A program made the translations under genes and the position numbers. The notes below the pieces were generated by a model. It was given only the letters and a program-made list of their open reading frames with translations, was not told the origin of the DNA and made no database searches. DNA of 64,000 nt from assembly GCF_003989795.1 (NCBI RefSeq), contig NZ_RZHG01000018.1:32772-96771 (forward strand), in the 5' to 3' direction. Source of the DNA: Vreelandella andesensis (lineage in GTDB: Bacteria > Pseudomonadota > Gammaproteobacteria > Pseudomonadales > Halomonadaceae). Shown piece by piece: positions 41,141 to 53,387 of the stretch. Positions within the stretch are counted from its first letter, which is position 1, and the number at the start of each line of letters is the position of its first letter.

Positions 41141-44100
41141 TGACTTGCTCCTGCATGCAGATCCTGAAGGCGCCGCACCGTAATCTCCCTACCGTACTCA
41201 AGCGCCATGCAAACAGCATTAGCGCCCGCCAAGGTGGTCGCATAAGGCACCTTGCGCGCGAGAGCAGTACGGCGAATAATTGAAGAGTCGTTAATAGCTT
41301 GACGACCTTCAGTCGTGTTCACGATGTAGGCGATTTCGTCGTTCTTCAGCAGATCGACGATATGGGGACGGCCTTCGTAGACTTTATTGACGTGCTCCAC
41401 TTCCAGTCCAGCAGCTTCAAGTGCCGCCGCTGTCCCTCGCGTTGCACATAGTGTGAAGCCCAATGTTAGCAGAGAACGCCCCACTTCGATAATCCCCTGC
41501 TTATCTGGCTCGCGCACCGAAAGAAACGCTTTACGTTCACCATCTAATGCGGGAATGGCTTCGCCAGCGCCAAGCTGCGCCTTAAAGAAGGCTTCTGCAA
41601 ACGTATCGCCAGAGCCCATCACTTCGCCCGTTGACTTCATTTCAGGCGAAAGAATTGGGTCAACGCCCTGGAACTTGTTAAACGGGAAGACCGCTTCTTT
41701 CACACTATAGAAATGCGGGATGATTTCACGCTCAAAGCCCTGTTCAGCCAGTGTCTTACCTGCCATGCAGCGGGCAGCAATCTGCGCTAGCGAGATACCA
41801 ATGCACTTAGACACAAACGGCACGGTACGTGAAGCACGGGGATTGACCTCAATGACATAGATTTCGCCATCCTGCCACGCCAACTGCACATTCATCAGGC
41901 CTTTAACACCAAGTTCAACCGCCATTTTCTTGACTTGCTCGCGCATTTCATCCTGCACATCAGCAGGCAGCGAGTAAGGCGGCAGCGCACAGGCAGAATC
42001 ACCAGAGTGAACACCGGCTTGCTCAACGTGCTGCATAATGCCGCCAATCACCACCTGCTGACCGTCAGAGACAGCATCGATATCAATTTCGACCGCCGCA
42101 CTCAAGAAATGGTCAAGCAAGACAGGAGAGTCGTTAGACACCTTCACCGCATTGGTCATGTAGTTTTCAAGCTCGGAGGCATCGTAAACAATCTCCATTG
42201 CTCGCCCACCCAATACGTAACTTGGGCGCACCACCAATGGGTAACCAATGGCTTCAGCCTTGGAAAACGCCTCTTCAAAACTACGGGCGGTAGCGTTGGG
42301 CGGTTGCTTCAGACCTAGCTTGTCGATCATTACCTGAAAGCGCTCGCGGTCTTCAGCGCGGTCAATGGCGTCTGGCGTGGTACCGATAATCGGCACGCCT
42401 GCCGCTTCCAGCTCACGGGCGAGCTTCAGCGGCGTTTGACCACCAAACTGCACAATCACGCCTACCGGCTTCTCTTTATCAGCAATTTCAAGCACATCTT
42501 CCAACGTTACCGGCTCAAAATAGAGACGATCCGAGGTGTCATAGTCGGTAGAAACGGTTTCCGGGTTGCAGTTGACCATGATAGTTTCATAGCCGTCATC
42601 GCGCATGGCGAAGGCAGCATGAACACAACAATAATCGAATTCGATACCTTGACCAATACGGTTGGGGCCACCGCCAAGCACCATAATTTTCTGGCGATCT
42701 GTCACCTGTGCTTCGCACTCCTCTTCATAGGTGGAGTACATGTAAGCGGTGTCAGAGGCAAATTCCGCAGCGCAGGTATCAACACGCTTATAAACCGGAC
42801 GTATGCCCGCTGCCTGGCGGGTTTTGCGGAACGCTTTTTCCGACACGCCAAGCAGCTTGGCCAGTCTCGCATCGCCAAAGCCTTTACGCTTAAGCTGATA
42901 AAGCTCATTAGCAGAGAAGTCGGCCAGGGAACGCTTAGCGACGGCATTTTCAGTCAGCACCAAGTCTTCCAACTGCACCAGAAACCAAGGGTCAATATTG
43001 GTTAACGCAAACACCTCATCAACACTCATGCCAGCGCGCATGGCATCAGCGATATAGAAGATACGCTCAGCACCGGCAGCCTGCAGCTCACCCTGAATGA
43101 TCGTCATGTTGTCTGGCGTGAAATCAGTAATAATCGGATCAAGGCCATCGTTGCCAGTTTCCAGCCCACGCAGGGCTTTCTGCATGGATTCCTGGAAGGT
43201 ACGGCCAATCGCCATGACTTCGCCCACTGATTTCATTTGAGTGGTCAGACGGTCATTTGCTTGCGGAAATTTTTCGAAGGTAAAGCGCGGGATTTTAGTA
43301 ACGACATAATCGATGGACGGCTCAAACGACGCGGGCGTGCGGCCACCGGTAATATCGTTTTGCAGCTCATCTAGGGTGTAACCTACCGCCAGTTTCGCGG
43401 CGATTTTGGCAATCGGGAAGCCTGTGGCCTTAGATGCTAGCGCCGACGAGCGCGACACCCGAGGGTTCATCTCGATAACCACCAAACGGCCGGTTTTCGG
43501 ATCCATACCAAACTGTACGTTGGAGCCGCCGGTTTCCACACCAATCTCGCGCAGCACCGCAAGGCTGGCGTCACGCATGATCTGGTACTCTTTATCGGTC
43601 AGCGTTTGCGCTGGCGCGACGGTAATTGAGTCACCGGTGTGAACGCCCATGGGGTCAAAGTTTTCAATCGCACAAACAATGATGCAGTTGTCGTTCTTGT
43701 CCCGCACCACCTCCATTTCGTACTCTTTCCAACCCAGCAGCGACTCATCAATCAATAGCTCGTGGTTGTTAGAAAGTTCGAAACCGCGGGTACAGATTTC
43801 TTCGAACTCTTCCTTGTTATATGCCACGCCGCCACCGGAGCCGCCCATGGTGTAAGAAGGACGAATAATGGCTGGAAAACCTAGTTCGGCCTGAGCTTCC
43901 CAGGCCTCATCCATGGTGTGCGCCACTTTCGCTTTTGGGCACTCCAAACCAATGCGCTTCATGGCTTGATCGAACAGATCGCGATCTTCAGCCATGTTAA
44001 TCGCATCGGCGTTGGCACCAATCATTTCGACGCTGTACTTATCCAGTACACCGTATTTTTCCAAGTTTAGCGCACAGTTCAGCGCTGTCTGTCCACCCAT

Positions 44101-44367
44101 GGTGGGCAGAATCGCGTCTGGGCGCTCGACTTCGATGATTTTTTCGACCGCCTGCCAGGTAATTGGCTCGATGTAGGTCGCATCCGCCATGGCCGGGTCG
44201 GTCATGATCGTGGCTGGGTTCGAGTTAACCAAAATAACCCGGAACCCTTCTTCGCGCAGCGCTTTACACGCCTGGGCGCCGGAGTAGTCAAATTCGCAGG
44301 CCTGGCCGATGACAATCGGACCAGCGCCAATGATAAGAATGCTGTTGATATCGGTACGCTTAGGCAT
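41137..44367 (-). CDS. carB: Carbamoyl-phosphate synthase large subunit
   Basis: Makes carbamoyl phosphate for pyrimidines and arginine from bicarbonate, ammonia and two ATP. The 1076-residue protein contains two homologous ATP-grasp halves ([21 protein letters not shown] near residue 10 and [20 protein letters not shown] near residue 555) and a C-terminal allosteric domain ([18 protein letters not shown]). ATG 44367 follows GCGGGAA; a frame 12 codons longer is not conserved. It lies 71 bases after carA. Confidence 0.96.
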   Translation of the reverse strand: MPKRTDINSILIIGAGPIVIGQACEFDYSGAQACKALREEGFRVILVNSNPATIMTDPAMADATYIEPITWQAVEKIIEVERPDAILPTMGGQTALNCALNLEKYGVLDKYSVEMIGANADAINMAEDRDLFDQAMKRIGLECPKAKVAHTMDEAWEAQAELGFPAIIRPSYTMGGSGGGVAYNKEEFEEICTRGFELSNNHELLIDESLLGWKEYEMEVVRDKNDNCIIVCAIENFDPMGVHTGDSITVAPAQTLTDKEYQIMRDASLAVLREIGVETGGSNVQFGMDPKTGRLVVIEMNPRVSRSSALASKATGFPIAKIAAKLAVGYTLDELQNDITGGRTPASFEPSIDYVVTKIPRFTFEKFPQANDRLTTQMKSVGEVMAIGRTFQESMQKALRGLETGNDGLDPIITDFTPDNMTIIQGELQAAGAERIFYIADAMRAGMSVDEVFALTNIDPWFLVQLEDLVLTENAVAKRSLADFSANELYQLKRKGFGDARLAKLLGVSEKAFRKTRQAAGIRPVYKRVDTCAAEFASDTAYMYSTYEEECEAQVTDRQKIMVLGGGPNRIGQGIEFDYCCVHAAFAMRDDGYETIMVNCNPETVSTDYDTSDRLYFEPVTLEDVLEIADKEKPVGVIVQFGGQTPLKLARELEAAGVPIIGTTPDAIDRAEDRERFQVMIDKLGLKQPPNATARSFEEAFSKAEAIGYPLVVRPSYVLGGRAMEIVYDASELENYMTNAVKVSNDSPVLLDHFLSAAVEIDIDAVSDGQQVVIGGIMQHVEQAGVHSGDSACALPPYSLPADVQDEMREQVKKMAVELGVKGLMNVQLAWQDGEIYVIEVNPRASRTVPFVSKCIGISLAQIAARCMAGKTLAEQGFEREIIPHFYSVKEAVFPFNKFQGVDPILSPEMKSTGEVMGSGDTFAEAFFKAQLGAGEAIPALDGERKAFLSVREPDKQGIIEVGRSLLTLGFTLCATRGTAAALEAAGLEVEHVNKVYEGRPHIVDLLKNDEIAYIVNTTEGRQAINDSSIIRRTALARKVPYATTLAGANAVCMALEYGREITVRRLQDLHAGASQ

Positions 44368-44438
44368 AACGGTTCCCGCAAAATAGGTGACGATGAGCGA
44401 CAAAAAATGGCGTTACATGGCGGTAATAATGGGCAGCG

Positions 44439-45611
44439 TTAGCGACGCGCCTGCATCATGGCAATAAAGCGATCAAACAGCGGCGCTACATCGCGCGGGC
44501 CTGGGCTAGCTTCTGGGTGACCCTGGAAGCTGAACGCCGGGTAGTCAGTACGCTCAATCCCTTGCAGCGTGCCATCAAACAGCGAACGATGCGTCGCGCG
44601 CACGTTATCCGGCAGGCTCGCTTCATCGGCAGCAAAGCCGTGGTTTTGGCTGGTGATCATTACCGTGCCAGTGTCTAAATCTTGCACCGGGTGGTTAGCG
44701 CCGTGATGGCCATGGCTCATCTTGACTGTTTTCGCGCCGGAGGCCAGCGCCAGCAACTGGTGACCCAGGCAGATACCAAAGACTGGCATGTTGCTTTCCA
44801 GCACTTCCTGGATCGCCTTGATGGCGTAGTCACAAGGTTCAGGGTCGCCAGGGCCGTTAGCCAAAAAGACACCATCCGGTTTCATGGCCAATACGTCAGC
44901 CGCCGGCGTTTGCGCTGGCACCACCGTCAATCGGCAGCCCCGCGCGGCCAGCATGCGCAGGATGTTAAATTTCACACCGAAGTCGTACGCCACCACGTGG
45001 TAAGCACCCTCGCCCTTTCCATCAGGGCCGGCAGTATCCGCATAACCTTCGCCCAGCGTCCACTCGCCTTGCGTCCATTCGTAAGCCTCTTTGCACGAGA
45101 CCTCTTTGGCCAGATCCATGCCTTTCAAGCCTGGAAATGCTTTCGCTGCCGCCAGCGCCCGCTCTACTGCATCATCGCCCTCGGCTTCCGCCCCCGCCAA
45201 AATCGCACCATTCTGCGCACCTTTATCGCGTAGAATGCGCGTTAAACGGCGAGTATCGATATCCGCAATGCCCAGCACATTTTGGCTTTTCAGATAATCA
45301 GAAAGGGTTTGCTCAGAACGGAAACTGCTGGCTAACAGAGGAAGATCACGAATCACCAAGCCCGCTGCGGCAATCGATGCGGATTCCACATCTTCGGAAT
45401 TAATGCCGGTATTGCCAATATGAGGATAGGTCAGCGTGACGATTTGACGGGTGTAAGAAGGGTCAGTGAGGATTTCCTGGTAGCCGGTCATGGCTGTATT
45501 GAACACCACCTCACCGCTTGTGACGCCATCCGCGCCAATGGCAATTCCATGAAACACACTGCCATCTTCCAGGGCCAATATCGCGGGTTTGCTCAATGCG
45601 GGGTTATTCAA
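44439..45611 (-). CDS. carA: Carbamoyl-phosphate synthase small subunit
   Basis: Glutamine amidotransferase subunit that feeds ammonia to CarB. The 390-residue product has [12 protein letters not shown] at the start, [16 protein letters not shown], the class I amidotransferase nucleophile in [13 protein letters not shown] and the late His-Pro-Glu triad residues in [14 protein letters not shown] 45611 has GGGAGA seven bases upstream. The frame is open further to a GTG at 45782, but that stretch carries a terminator hairpin, so it is read as leader. ATG 45626 is a weaker alternative. Confidence 0.9.
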   Translation of the reverse strand: MNNPALSKPAILALEDGSVFHGIAIGADGVTSGEVVFNTAMTGYQEILTDPSYTRQIVTLTYPHIGNTGINSEDVESASIAAAGLVIRDLPLLASSFRSEQTLSDYLKSQNVLGIADIDTRRLTRILRDKGAQNGAILAGAEAEGDDAVERALAAAKAFPGLKGMDLAKEVSCKEAYEWTQGEWTLGEGYADTAGPDGKGEGAYHVVAYDFGVKFNILRMLAARGCRLTVVPAQTPAADVLAMKPDGVFLANGPGDPEPCDYAIKAIQEVLESNMPVFGICLGHQLLALASGAKTVKMSHGHHGANHPVQDLDTGTVMITSQNHGFAADEASLPDNVRATHRSLFDGTLQGIERTDYPAFSFQGHPEASPGPRDVAPLFDRFIAMMQARR

Positions 45612-45697
45612 AACACGTTCTCCCATGCTGGTGGGAGCCTGTGGGCGCAGGCTCGGCGATCCGGTTTGTCGGCGTTTGCGTGCAAACGTCGGGTCGT

Positions 45698-45745
45698 AAA
45701 AAAGCGGGACGAAGCCGATAGTAAAAAAATCGGTTTCATCCCGCT
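45698..45745 (-). terminator. Leader terminator / probable attenuator of carAB
   Basis: A 17-bp stem (45703-45719 with 45729-45745; one G-U and one mismatch) has a 9-nt loop with seven U, and exits into six U on the minus strand. It lies 87 bases before the TTG start of carA. A smaller hairpin, CCGTGG / CCACGG, precedes it (45758-45774), and a TATAGT -10-like element is near 45795. This suggests pyrimidine-sensitive attenuation; it could instead only be the dapB terminator. Confidence 0.7.
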
Positions 45746-45843
45746 TGTTGTTCTCTTCCGTGGCTAATCCACGGCGCAGCACTTAGCTGACTATATTTTC
45801 TAACCTGAGGGCCAGTGCAACAAGCGCGGTGCTTTCTCTCTAT

Positions 45844-45897
45844 CTACAGATGTGCGTCCAACTACAAATATGCATCCGGTTACAGACACACGTTTAA
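45844..45897 (-). repeat. Degenerate 18-bp tandem repeat, three copies
   Basis: Units beginning CTACAGATGTGCGTCC, CTACAAATATGCATCC and TTACAGACACACGTTT (plus-strand reading) follow one another in the dapB-carA gap. Identity is partial. No gene is seen in the gap. Confidence 0.5.
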
Positions 45898-46019
45898 TGC
45901 AGATAGTTTGCTGCTTTTTGCAGCCACTGAGCCAAAATTTTTGGAATGTTACAGGACTTACCGACTTTAGGCTAGCCCTTTATTACCAAGTTAGCGCCAG
46001 AAGCAGCCTCAACGGCGCG

Positions 46020-46898
<879 letters not shown>

Positions 46899-46958
46899 TT
46901 ATAACAGACCCCTCTTAATGATGCGGCGCTATAGGCAACACTCAGTACTGCAAACGGA

Positions 46959-47240
46959 TTAGTTCTCCCAGACAATTACCAGCGGTTCGTCTTTTGCCAT
47001 CCGTAAAAGATGGCTTTCCAATACACCTTCTAGCTGATCCAAATGCTCTTCTTCCAAGGCTTCAAGGGAAACGACCAAGCGATCCGGTCCGGCATGCATC
47101 AAGCAGGTGCCGCTGGCAAAAACAATCTTAGCTTCCTGCTCGTTATGTTCGACCTCAAGCTTATGCGCCCAGTGTTCGCACAAGCGGTTCATCAAATGCT
47201 CGCCAGAAGGCGTTACGATTTCAGCACGGGACAAAGGCAT
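46959..47240 (-). CDS. DUF2218 family protein
   Basis: A 93-residue acidic soluble protein with the DUF2218 layout: SRAEIVTPSGEHLMNRLCEHWAHK shortened here to its conserved His and Cys pattern, ASGTCLMHAGPDRLVV and EVLESHLLRMA-type C-terminus. Family function is not established. It lies between dnaJ and dapB on the same strand; a GGAGAA ribosome-binding site precedes the ATG. Confidence 0.82.
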   Translation of the reverse strand: MPLSRAEIVTPSGEHLMNRLCEHWAHKLEVEHNEQEAKIVFASGTCLMHAGPDRLVVSLEALEEEHLDQLEGVLESHLLRMAKDEPLVIVWEN

Positions 47241-47361
47241 CGTGTTTTCTCCGCAAAGGTAGCAAGTTAGCGCCTACTAGCGTAATCCCCACACTAGAAA
47301 CCGCAAGGCAAGAAATAAGGCTTCCTTTCAACAGTATGTTCTAACTGGTCGCCAGCTACAA

Positions 47362-47396
47362 AAACGCCCCGGCACTTTCAAGTGCCGGGGCGTTGA
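47362..47396 (-). terminator. Intrinsic terminator after dnaJ
   Basis: 14-bp stem ACGCCCCGGCACTT / AAGTGCCGGGGCGT with a TTC-type loop, followed by five U on the minus strand. It ends the grpE-dnaK-dnaJ unit 24 bases past dnaJ. Confidence 0.9.
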
Positions 47397-47418
47397 TTTG
47401 CGGTGGAGTGAGTCGCCG

Positions 47419-48573
47419 TTACGGCTTCATCTCTTCAAAAAACTTCTTCACGCTGTCGAAGAAGCCTGTTTTCTTCGGTGAGTGACTGTGGCTATTGCTG
47501 CCGTCAAAGCTCTCTTGCAACTGGCGAAGCAGGCCTTTCTGCTCGTCGTTGAGATTCACTGGCGTTTCCAACACCACTTTGCACAACAAGTCGCCAGCGG
47601 CACCGCCGCGTACTGGCTTCACGCCTTTACCGCGCAGCCTGAAGAGTTTGCCGGTTTGAGTTTCCGGTGGAATCTTTAGCTTCACACGGCCATCTAGTGT
47701 GGGCACTTCCAGCTCGCCACCTAACGCAGCATCAACAAAGTTGATCGGCACATCACACTGTAAGTGCTTGCCATCGCGCTGGAAGATGTGGTGCGGCTTG
47801 ATCGACACCTGAACGTACAAATCACCAGGTGGGCCACCGTTAACACCACTTTCACCTTCGCTGTTCAGACGAATGCGGTCACCGGTATCGACACCCGGCG
47901 GAATTTTTACCGACAACGTGCGCGTTTCCCGCACTCGGCCTTCACCGTTACATTTATGGCACGGCACCTTGATGTGCTGGCCACTGCCGTGACAGGTCGG
48001 GCAGGTTTGCTGAACCGCGAAGAAACCCTGTTGCATACGCACTTGGCCGTGGCCATGGCACGTTGGGCAGGTTTCCTTGGTTGAACCTGGCTCGGCGCCT
48101 TCACCGTCGCAGCGGTCACACTCGATATGGCGTGGTACGCGGATGTCAACGGTCGTGCCGGAAACTGCGTTTTCCAGATCAAGTTCAAGGTTGTAGCGCA
48201 GGTCGCTGCCACGAGCGGGGGCGTTAGGGCCGCGACGACGACCGCCACCACCGCCAAAGATATCGCCAAACACATCGCCGAAGATGTCGCTAAAATCGCC
48301 AGCGCCACCACCGCCGAACCCGCCACCACCGAAGCCGCCGCCTTGGCCATCAACACCGGCATGACCAAATTGGTCATACGCCGCGCGCTTCTCGCCATCA
48401 CTCAAGACTTCGTAAGCTTCTGACACTTCACGGAATTTTTCCGCAGCGGTGTTATCGTCCGGGTTTCGATCAGGGTGGAATTTTTGCGCCAAGCGGCGGT
48501 AGGCCTTTTTGATCTCTTTCTGATCAGCCCCTTTTTCGACACCCAGGACTTCGTAATAATCGCGCTTGGACAT
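47419..48573 (-). CDS. dnaJ: Chaperone protein DnaJ
   Basis: Hsp40 co-chaperone that loads clients on DnaK. The 384-residue product has the J domain with HPD ([10 protein letters not shown], near residue 33), a long Gly/Phe-rich linker (residues 75-115), four zinc-binding repeats [24 protein letters not shown] and CHKCNGEG (about 145-205) and the C-terminal substrate domains. It follows dnaK after 110 bases, with a GC-rich hairpin in between. Confidence 0.96.
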   Translation of the reverse strand: MSKRDYYEVLGVEKGADQKEIKKAYRRLAQKFHPDRNPDDNTAAEKFREVSEAYEVLSDGEKRAAYDQFGHAGVDGQGGGFGGGGFGGGGAGDFSDIFGDVFGDIFGGGGGRRRGPNAPARGSDLRYNLELDLENAVSGTTVDIRVPRHIECDRCDGEGAEPGSTKETCPTCHGHGQVRMQQGFFAVQQTCPTCHGSGQHIKVPCHKCNGEGRVRETRTLSVKIPPGVDTGDRIRLNSEGESGVNGGPPGDLYVQVSIKPHHIFQRDGKHLQCDVPINFVDAALGGELEVPTLDGRVKLKIPPETQTGKLFRLRGKGVKPVRGGAAGDLLCKVVLETPVNLNDEQKGLLRQLQESFDGSNSHSHSPKKTGFFDSVKKFFEEMKP

Positions 48574-48683
48574 AGGCCCTACGCCTCCTGGTTAGCTACG
48601 CACTTTATTAGGCGTCTGCTTCGGAAACAGCAACGCGGGAGTTGCCTCCCGCGTCACCGCATTCCTCAGCAGATAGAGGTGAT

Positions 48684-50618
48684 TTACTGCTTCTTCTTGT
48701 CGTCGTTGACTTCTTCGTACTCAGCGTCAACCACGTCATCCTCTGGCTTGGTGCTGGCATTTTCAGCACTTTCGCCATCCGCCTGCTGAGCAGCTTCTGC
48801 CTGCTCGGCGTACATTTTCTGCGCTAGCTGACCAGAGACTTCAGTCAGCGCATCCAGCTTTTGCTGAATTGCATCCTGATCATCGGTCTTCACCGCTTCT
48901 TCCAGTTCGCTAATAGCGGTCTCGATGGCCTGTTTCTCGTCATCGGTCGCTTTGTCGCCTGCTTCCTGCACGGTTTTGCGAGTGGCGTGAATCATGCCGT
49001 CTGCTTGGTTACGCAGTTGTACAAGCGCTTCAAACTTTTTGTCTTCGTCCGCGTGAGCTTCAGCATCGCGTACCATCTGCTCGATCTCATCATCCGTAAG
49101 ACCGCTGGACGCTTTAATGACAATCGACTGCTCTTTGTTGGTCGCTTTGTCTTTGGCCGATACGTTCAGAATGCCGTTAGCATCCAGGTCGAAGGCCACT
49201 TCAATTTGCGGTACACCACGCGGTGCTGGCGGAATATCAGCAAGGTCAAAACGACCCAGCGATTTATTCTGCGACACTTGCTTGCGCTCACCCTGAACAA
49301 CGTGAATCGTCACCGCTGTTTGGTTGTCATCCGCCGTTGAGAAGGTTTGTGTCTTCTTGGTCGGAATCGTGGTGTTCTTATCGATCAGCGAAGTCATTAC
49401 ACCGCCCATGGTTTCGATACCCAAGGTCAGTGGCGTCACGTCCAGCAGCAATACGTCTTTAACGTCGCCACCAAGAACACCGCCCTGAATCGCCGCGCCC
49501 ACAGCAACTGCTTCATCTGGGTTGACGTCTTTGCGTGCTTCTTTGCCGAAGAAATCAGCGGCTTTCTTCTGCACCATCGGCATGCGCGTCTGGCCACCGA
49601 CCAAAATCACCTCATCAATTTCAGACGCAGACAAACCAGCATCTTTCAGCGCCATTTTGCACGGGTCGAGCGAACGCTGTACCAGATCTTCAACCAGCGA
49701 CTCCAGCTTGGCGCGCGTCACCTTCACATTAAGGTGTTTCGGGCCAGTGTTGTCAGCGGTGATGTAGGGCAGATTAACGTCTGTCTGCTGGGCACTTGAA
49801 AGCTCAATTTTCGCTTTCTCGGCCGCTTCTTTTAGGCGCTGCATAGCGAGGTTGTCGCCAGACAGATCCATACCGCTGTCCGCTTTGAACTGGTCAACCA
49901 AGTAGTTGATCAGCGCTAAGTCAAAGTCTTCGCCGCCCAGGAACGTGTCGCCGTTGGTAGCCAACACTTCAAACTGAGTTTCACCGTCAACATCTGCCAC
50001 TTCGATAATAGAAATATCGAAAGTACCGCCACCCAGGTCGTATACCGCGATGGTTTTGTCACCGCGAGATTTGTCCATACCGTAGGCCAATGCGGCAGCA
50101 GTCGGCTCGTTGATGATGCGCTTAACGTCTAGACCAGCGATACGGCCAGCATCTTTAGTGGCTTGGCGCTGGCTGTCGTTAAAGTACGCCGGTACGGTGA
50201 TAACCGCCTCTGTCACCGTTTCACCGAGGTAGTCTTCGGCGGTTTTCTTCATTTTCTTCAGCACTTCCGCACTTACCTGCGGCGGTGCCATTTTTTTGCC
50301 TTTCACTTCAACCCAGGCATCACCGTTGTCTGCTTCGGCGATTTTGTAAGGCACCATTTTGATGTCTTTTTGTACGACATCATCTTTGAAGCGACGACCA
50401 ATCAAGCGCTTGATCGCGTAAAGGGTGTTCTCAGGGTTGGTGACGGCCTGACGTTTTGCCGCCTGACCAACTAGCGTCTCACCATCGTCGGTGTAAGCGA
50501 TAATGGAAGGCGTAGTACGGCCACCTTCGGCATTCTCAATTACTTTTGCGCTGTCACCATCGAGCACTGCCACACAAGAGTTGGTGGTGCCCAGATCGAT
50601 ACCAATAATACGTCCCAT
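48684..50618 (-). CDS. dnaK: Chaperone protein DnaK
   Basis: Hsp70 ATPase. The 644-residue protein has the actin-like N-terminal domain with [14 protein letters not shown], the Thr199-region [13 protein letters not shown] and [10 protein letters not shown], and then the substrate domain with [20 protein letters not shown]. The lid ends in the acidic [10 protein letters not shown] tail. A sigma-32 promoter lies upstream at 50732-50757, and it is also in range of the grpE promoter. Confidence 0.97.
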   Translation of the reverse strand: MGRIIGIDLGTTNSCVAVLDGDSAKVIENAEGGRTTPSIIAYTDDGETLVGQAAKRQAVTNPENTLYAIKRLIGRRFKDDVVQKDIKMVPYKIAEADNGDAWVEVKGKKMAPPQVSAEVLKKMKKTAEDYLGETVTEAVITVPAYFNDSQRQATKDAGRIAGLDVKRIINEPTAAALAYGMDKSRGDKTIAVYDLGGGTFDISIIEVADVDGETQFEVLATNGDTFLGGEDFDLALINYLVDQFKADSGMDLSGDNLAMQRLKEAAEKAKIELSSAQQTDVNLPYITADNTGPKHLNVKVTRAKLESLVEDLVQRSLDPCKMALKDAGLSASEIDEVILVGGQTRMPMVQKKAADFFGKEARKDVNPDEAVAVGAAIQGGVLGGDVKDVLLLDVTPLTLGIETMGGVMTSLIDKNTTIPTKKTQTFSTADDNQTAVTIHVVQGERKQVSQNKSLGRFDLADIPPAPRGVPQIEVAFDLDANGILNVSAKDKATNKEQSIVIKASSGLTDDEIEQMVRDAEAHADEDKKFEALVQLRNQADGMIHATRKTVQEAGDKATDDEKQAIETAISELEEAVKTDDQDAIQQKLDALTEVSGQLAQKMYAEQAEAAQQADGESAENASTKPEDDVVDAEYEEVNDDKKKQ

Positions 50619-50731
50619 AGCAAAAACCTCGAATTCGGTTGTTACAAAACTGATGTTTGAAAGCTGATGTCAAAAAGTTGCTTTTTGAAACTCATAGCGT
50701 TTGCGGGTTTTCCCGCGGGTTGCCCTATATC

Positions 50732-50757
50732 TGGGGGCCGCTTACAGCATTTCAAGG
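50732..50757 (-). promoter_or_regulatory. Sigma-32 promoter of dnaK
   Basis: On the minus strand CTTGAA (50752-50757), a 14-nt spacer and CCCCAG (50732-50737) fit the heat-shock consensus CTTGAA / CCCCAT with one change. It lies about 115 bases before the dnaK start. Confidence 0.75.
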
Positions 50758-50786
50758 GGCTTTTTTTGCTTTGTGTCAGCCAATGC

Positions 50787-51416
50787 TTAATTAGCTTTTT
50801 GGCTAACCACTACCATTGCAGGGCGAACAAGGCGTCCGTTAAGCAAATATCCCTTCTGCATCACTTCCATGACGGTATTGGGTTCAAGCTCGGGATTCGG
50901 CACCATCGCCATTGCTTCGTGAACCTGCGGGTCGAAGGGCTCACCCTGAGGCTCAACACTTTCCACGCCAAATTTAGTCAGTACACCCAGCTGCATGTTA
51001 AGGGTCATTGAAACGCCCTCGCGGTGCACGTCAGAGGCACCTTCCTGCATGCTCTCTAAGGCTTTTTCCAAGCTATCCACGACGGGCAGCAGCTCTTTAA
51101 CAAATTTTTCTAAAGCAAACTTACGCGCTTTTTCAGCCTCTTGCTCAGCACGGCGACGCACGTTCTGAGCTTCAGCGGCAGCCCGCAGCGCTTGGTCTTT
51201 CGCTTCCGCTAAACTCTGCTCAAGCTCTTCCACCTGGGCAGCTAGCATATCGGCTTCCGGGTTTCCCACTCCGCCTTCTTGCGCAGCATCTTCCTCGATT
51301 AACCCTTCCAATTCGCCCTCGACTAGGCGCTCTTCAGCCGCTTGTTCGGTAACTTCCGCTTCTTGCTCTTGGCGGGCCAGCTCGTCTTCTAATGGGGTTT
51401 GCGGTTCTTTTGCCAT
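50787..51416 (-). CDS. grpE: Nucleotide exchange factor GrpE
   Basis: Releases ADP from DnaK. The 209-residue protein has an acidic Gln/Glu-rich N-terminus, a long coiled coil (about residues 60-115, with [20 protein letters not shown] shortened to this recognised region) and the C-terminal beta domain [20 protein letters not shown] [12 protein letters not shown], then [21 protein letters not shown] 51416 follows CAGGAG. The sigma-32 promoter at 51500 is about 85 bases upstream. Confidence 0.95.
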   Translation of the reverse strand: MAKEPQTPLEDELARQEQEAEVTEQAAEERLVEGELEGLIEEDAAQEGGVGNPEADMLAAQVEELEQSLAEAKDQALRAAAEAQNVRRRAEQEAEKARKFALEKFVKELLPVVDSLEKALESMQEGASDVHREGVSMTLNMQLGVLTKFGVESVEPQGEPFDPQVHEAMAMVPNPELEPNTVMEVMQKGYLLNGRLVRPAMVVVSQKAN

Positions 51417-51499
51417 GCCTAGCTCCTGAAAAATATGCAGCGGTGACATTAACGGCCACCTCGGTTAAGTAACGAGTATTAACCACGTATAAACGCTAT

Positions 51500-51525
51500 A
51501 TGGGGGCCATAAGAGCCATCTCAAG
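51500..51525 (-). promoter_or_regulatory. Sigma-32 promoter of grpE
   Basis: Minus-strand CTTGAG (51520-51525), 14-nt spacer and CCCCAT (51500-51505) match the heat-shock promoter consensus closely, with CCCC also ahead of the -35 element. Confidence 0.82.
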
Positions 51526-51552
51526 AGGGGCATTGAAGTGAGTTATAGACTA

Positions 51553-51568
51553 CTGTATAAAACAACAA
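51553..51568 (+). promoter_or_regulatory. LexA-like SOS box upstream of recN
   Basis: CTG-TATAAAACAA-CAA fits the 16-bp LexA pattern CTG-N10-CAG except for the last base. It lies 50 bases before recN, overlapping a TATAAA-type -10, and recN is SOS-induced in many bacteria. Confidence 0.6.
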
Positions 51569-51617
51569 TTATTGGATAAGTATCCAGCTTCTGTGCTGCA
51601 CCGCCTCAGGAGGCCTT

Positions 51618-53291
51618 ATGCTCACCCAGCTAGCAATCCAAGATTACGCTATTGTTGACCGCCTTGAACTCGACCTAACCCGCGGCATGACAGCGATTAC
51701 CGGAGAGACCGGGGCAGGGAAATCGATTTTACTCGGCGCCCTTGGTCTCTGTTTGGGTGAGCGTGCCGATGCTGGCAGCGTGCGCCACGGTAGCGAACGC
51801 ACGGATCTTTCCGCTCGTTTTGATATTCAACACCTGCCCGCTGCCAGTGAGTGGTTGACTGCTCGTGAGCTACCCGCAGAAGAGTGCTTACTGCGCCGCG
51901 TGGTTACCGCCAGCGGTCGCTCTAAAGCATGGATTAATGGCCACCCTGCCACTATCGCCGATCTAAAATCACTGGGTGAACAGTTAATTCAAATCCATGG
52001 CCAGCATGCTCATCAAGCACTCATGCGTGAAGAGACTCACCTTGCCCTACTAGATGATTATGCTGGCCTGCGCGATCCCTGCCAGCAATTAGCTGAAACG
52101 TTCCGCGAGTGGCGCAGTGCCCGCCGGCGATTAAAAAAACTTAGTGAAGAAGGTAGCGAAGTTGAGGCAAAACGCCAGCTTTTGCGCTACCAAGTAGAGG
52201 AATTAGATCAACTAGGATTGGCAGAGGGAGAGCTGCAAACGCTTGAAGAAGAGCAGCACACTCTCGCCCATGCGGAAGAGACGCTACGTGAAACCCAGCT
52301 TGCCGCCAACTGCTGCGCTAGCGATGAAGGCGGCGCTTTGTCGTTACTTAACCAAGCTTATGCCCATTTAAGCGCTCTACCCGGCAGTGACAAAGGCACA
52401 CTGGCCAATACTATTGCCATGCTTAGCGATGCGCGCATTCAAGTGGAGGAAGCCTCTAGCGAGCTTAATCGTCTCGCTAGCACTACAGAACTTGATCCGG
52501 AGCGCCTGGCCTGGGTGGAAGAGCGCATGGGCGATGTACACCGTATTGCCCGCAAGCACCATGTTGCTCCCGAAGAGATTTGCGCGCTACACGCTCAGCT
52601 CAGTCAAGAAGTCGAACTACTGGAAGCCAGCGACGACGACCTAGAGTCATTAAGCAGTCAAGTAGCCGAATATCGCGAACGCTATCGTAGTGACGCCAAG
52701 CAATTGAGCGAGACACGACAAAAAGCAGCCCTGCGCTTAGGCAAAGAAGTGCAGCAACAGCTGACTTTCCTGGCCATGGATAAAGCGCGCTTTGAAGTAG
52801 AGGTCACCCCGCGTGAAACGCCAACACCAGAAGGCCTAGACCACGTCCAATTTCTGATTAGCGCTAACCCAGGCCAGCCCGCCAGGCCGTTAACCAAAGT
52901 GGCCTCAGGCGGTGAGCTTTCGCGCATTAGTCTTGCTATTCAAGTAGTGGCTGCCTCCCACTCCACCATTCCCAGTTTGATCTTCGATGAAGTGGATGTG
53001 GGCATTTCAGGAGCGACAGCCGAGATTGTTGGTCAACTGCTACGTAAGCTCGGCGAAAACGGCCAAGTGATGACAGTTACCCACCTGCCCCAGGTCGCCG
53101 CTCAGGCGCATCAGCATTTGCATATTGAAAAGCGCGCCAAACGGGATAGCACGCTGACTCACATGGCGTTGCTAGACGAACGTGGACGAATCAGTGAACT
53201 CGCCCGCATGCTGGGAGGGGTAACCTTATCCGACCAAACACTCGCCCACGCCAGAGAAATGCTCCACGCTAGCCAACGGCCACCGCACTAG
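51618..53291 (+). CDS. recN: DNA repair protein RecN
   Basis: SMC-like ATPase for double-strand break repair. The 557-residue protein has an N-terminal Walker A in TGETGAGKSILLGALGL (near residue 30), a central coiled coil (about 150-380) and the C-terminal signature KVASGGELSRISLA with Walker B LIFDEVDVGISG. The start follows CAGGAGG. A LexA-like box at 51553 suggests SOS control. Confidence 0.96.
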   Translation: MLTQLAIQDYAIVDRLELDLTRGMTAITGETGAGKSILLGALGLCLGERADAGSVRHGSERTDLSARFDIQHLPAASEWLTARELPAEECLLRRVVTASGRSKAWINGHPATIADLKSLGEQLIQIHGQHAHQALMREETHLALLDDYAGLRDPCQQLAETFREWRSARRRLKKLSEEGSEVEAKRQLLRYQVEELDQLGLAEGELQTLEEEQHTLAHAEETLRETQLAANCCASDEGGALSLLNQAYAHLSALPGSDKGTLANTIAMLSDARIQVEEASSELNRLASTTELDPERLAWVEERMGDVHRIARKHHVAPEEICALHAQLSQEVELLEASDDDLESLSSQVAEYRERYRSDAKQLSETRQKAALRLGKEVQQQLTFLAMDKARFEVEVTPRETPTPEGLDHVQFLISANPGQPARPLTKVASGGELSRISLAIQVVAASHSTIPSLIFDEVDVGISGATAEIVGQLLRKLGENGQVMTVTHLPQVAAQAHQHLHIEKRAKRDSTLTHMALLDERGRISELARMLGGVTLSDQTLAHAREMLHASQRPPH

Positions 53292-53351
53292 GCGCTTTTT
53301 CCAATCGCCAAGCGCTAGCCAGCACTACAAACTGTAAAAAACAAGCTACAC

Positions 53352-53377
53352 AAAATAGCTATATAAAATAGCCATAT
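53352..53377 (+). repeat. 13-bp tandem repeat, two copies
   Basis: Units AAAATAGCTATAT and AAAATAGCCATAT follow the recN stop, before the terminator. Unit length matches the repeats at 4376 and 20106. Confidence 0.75.
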
Positions 53378-53387
53378 AAAAACGATA

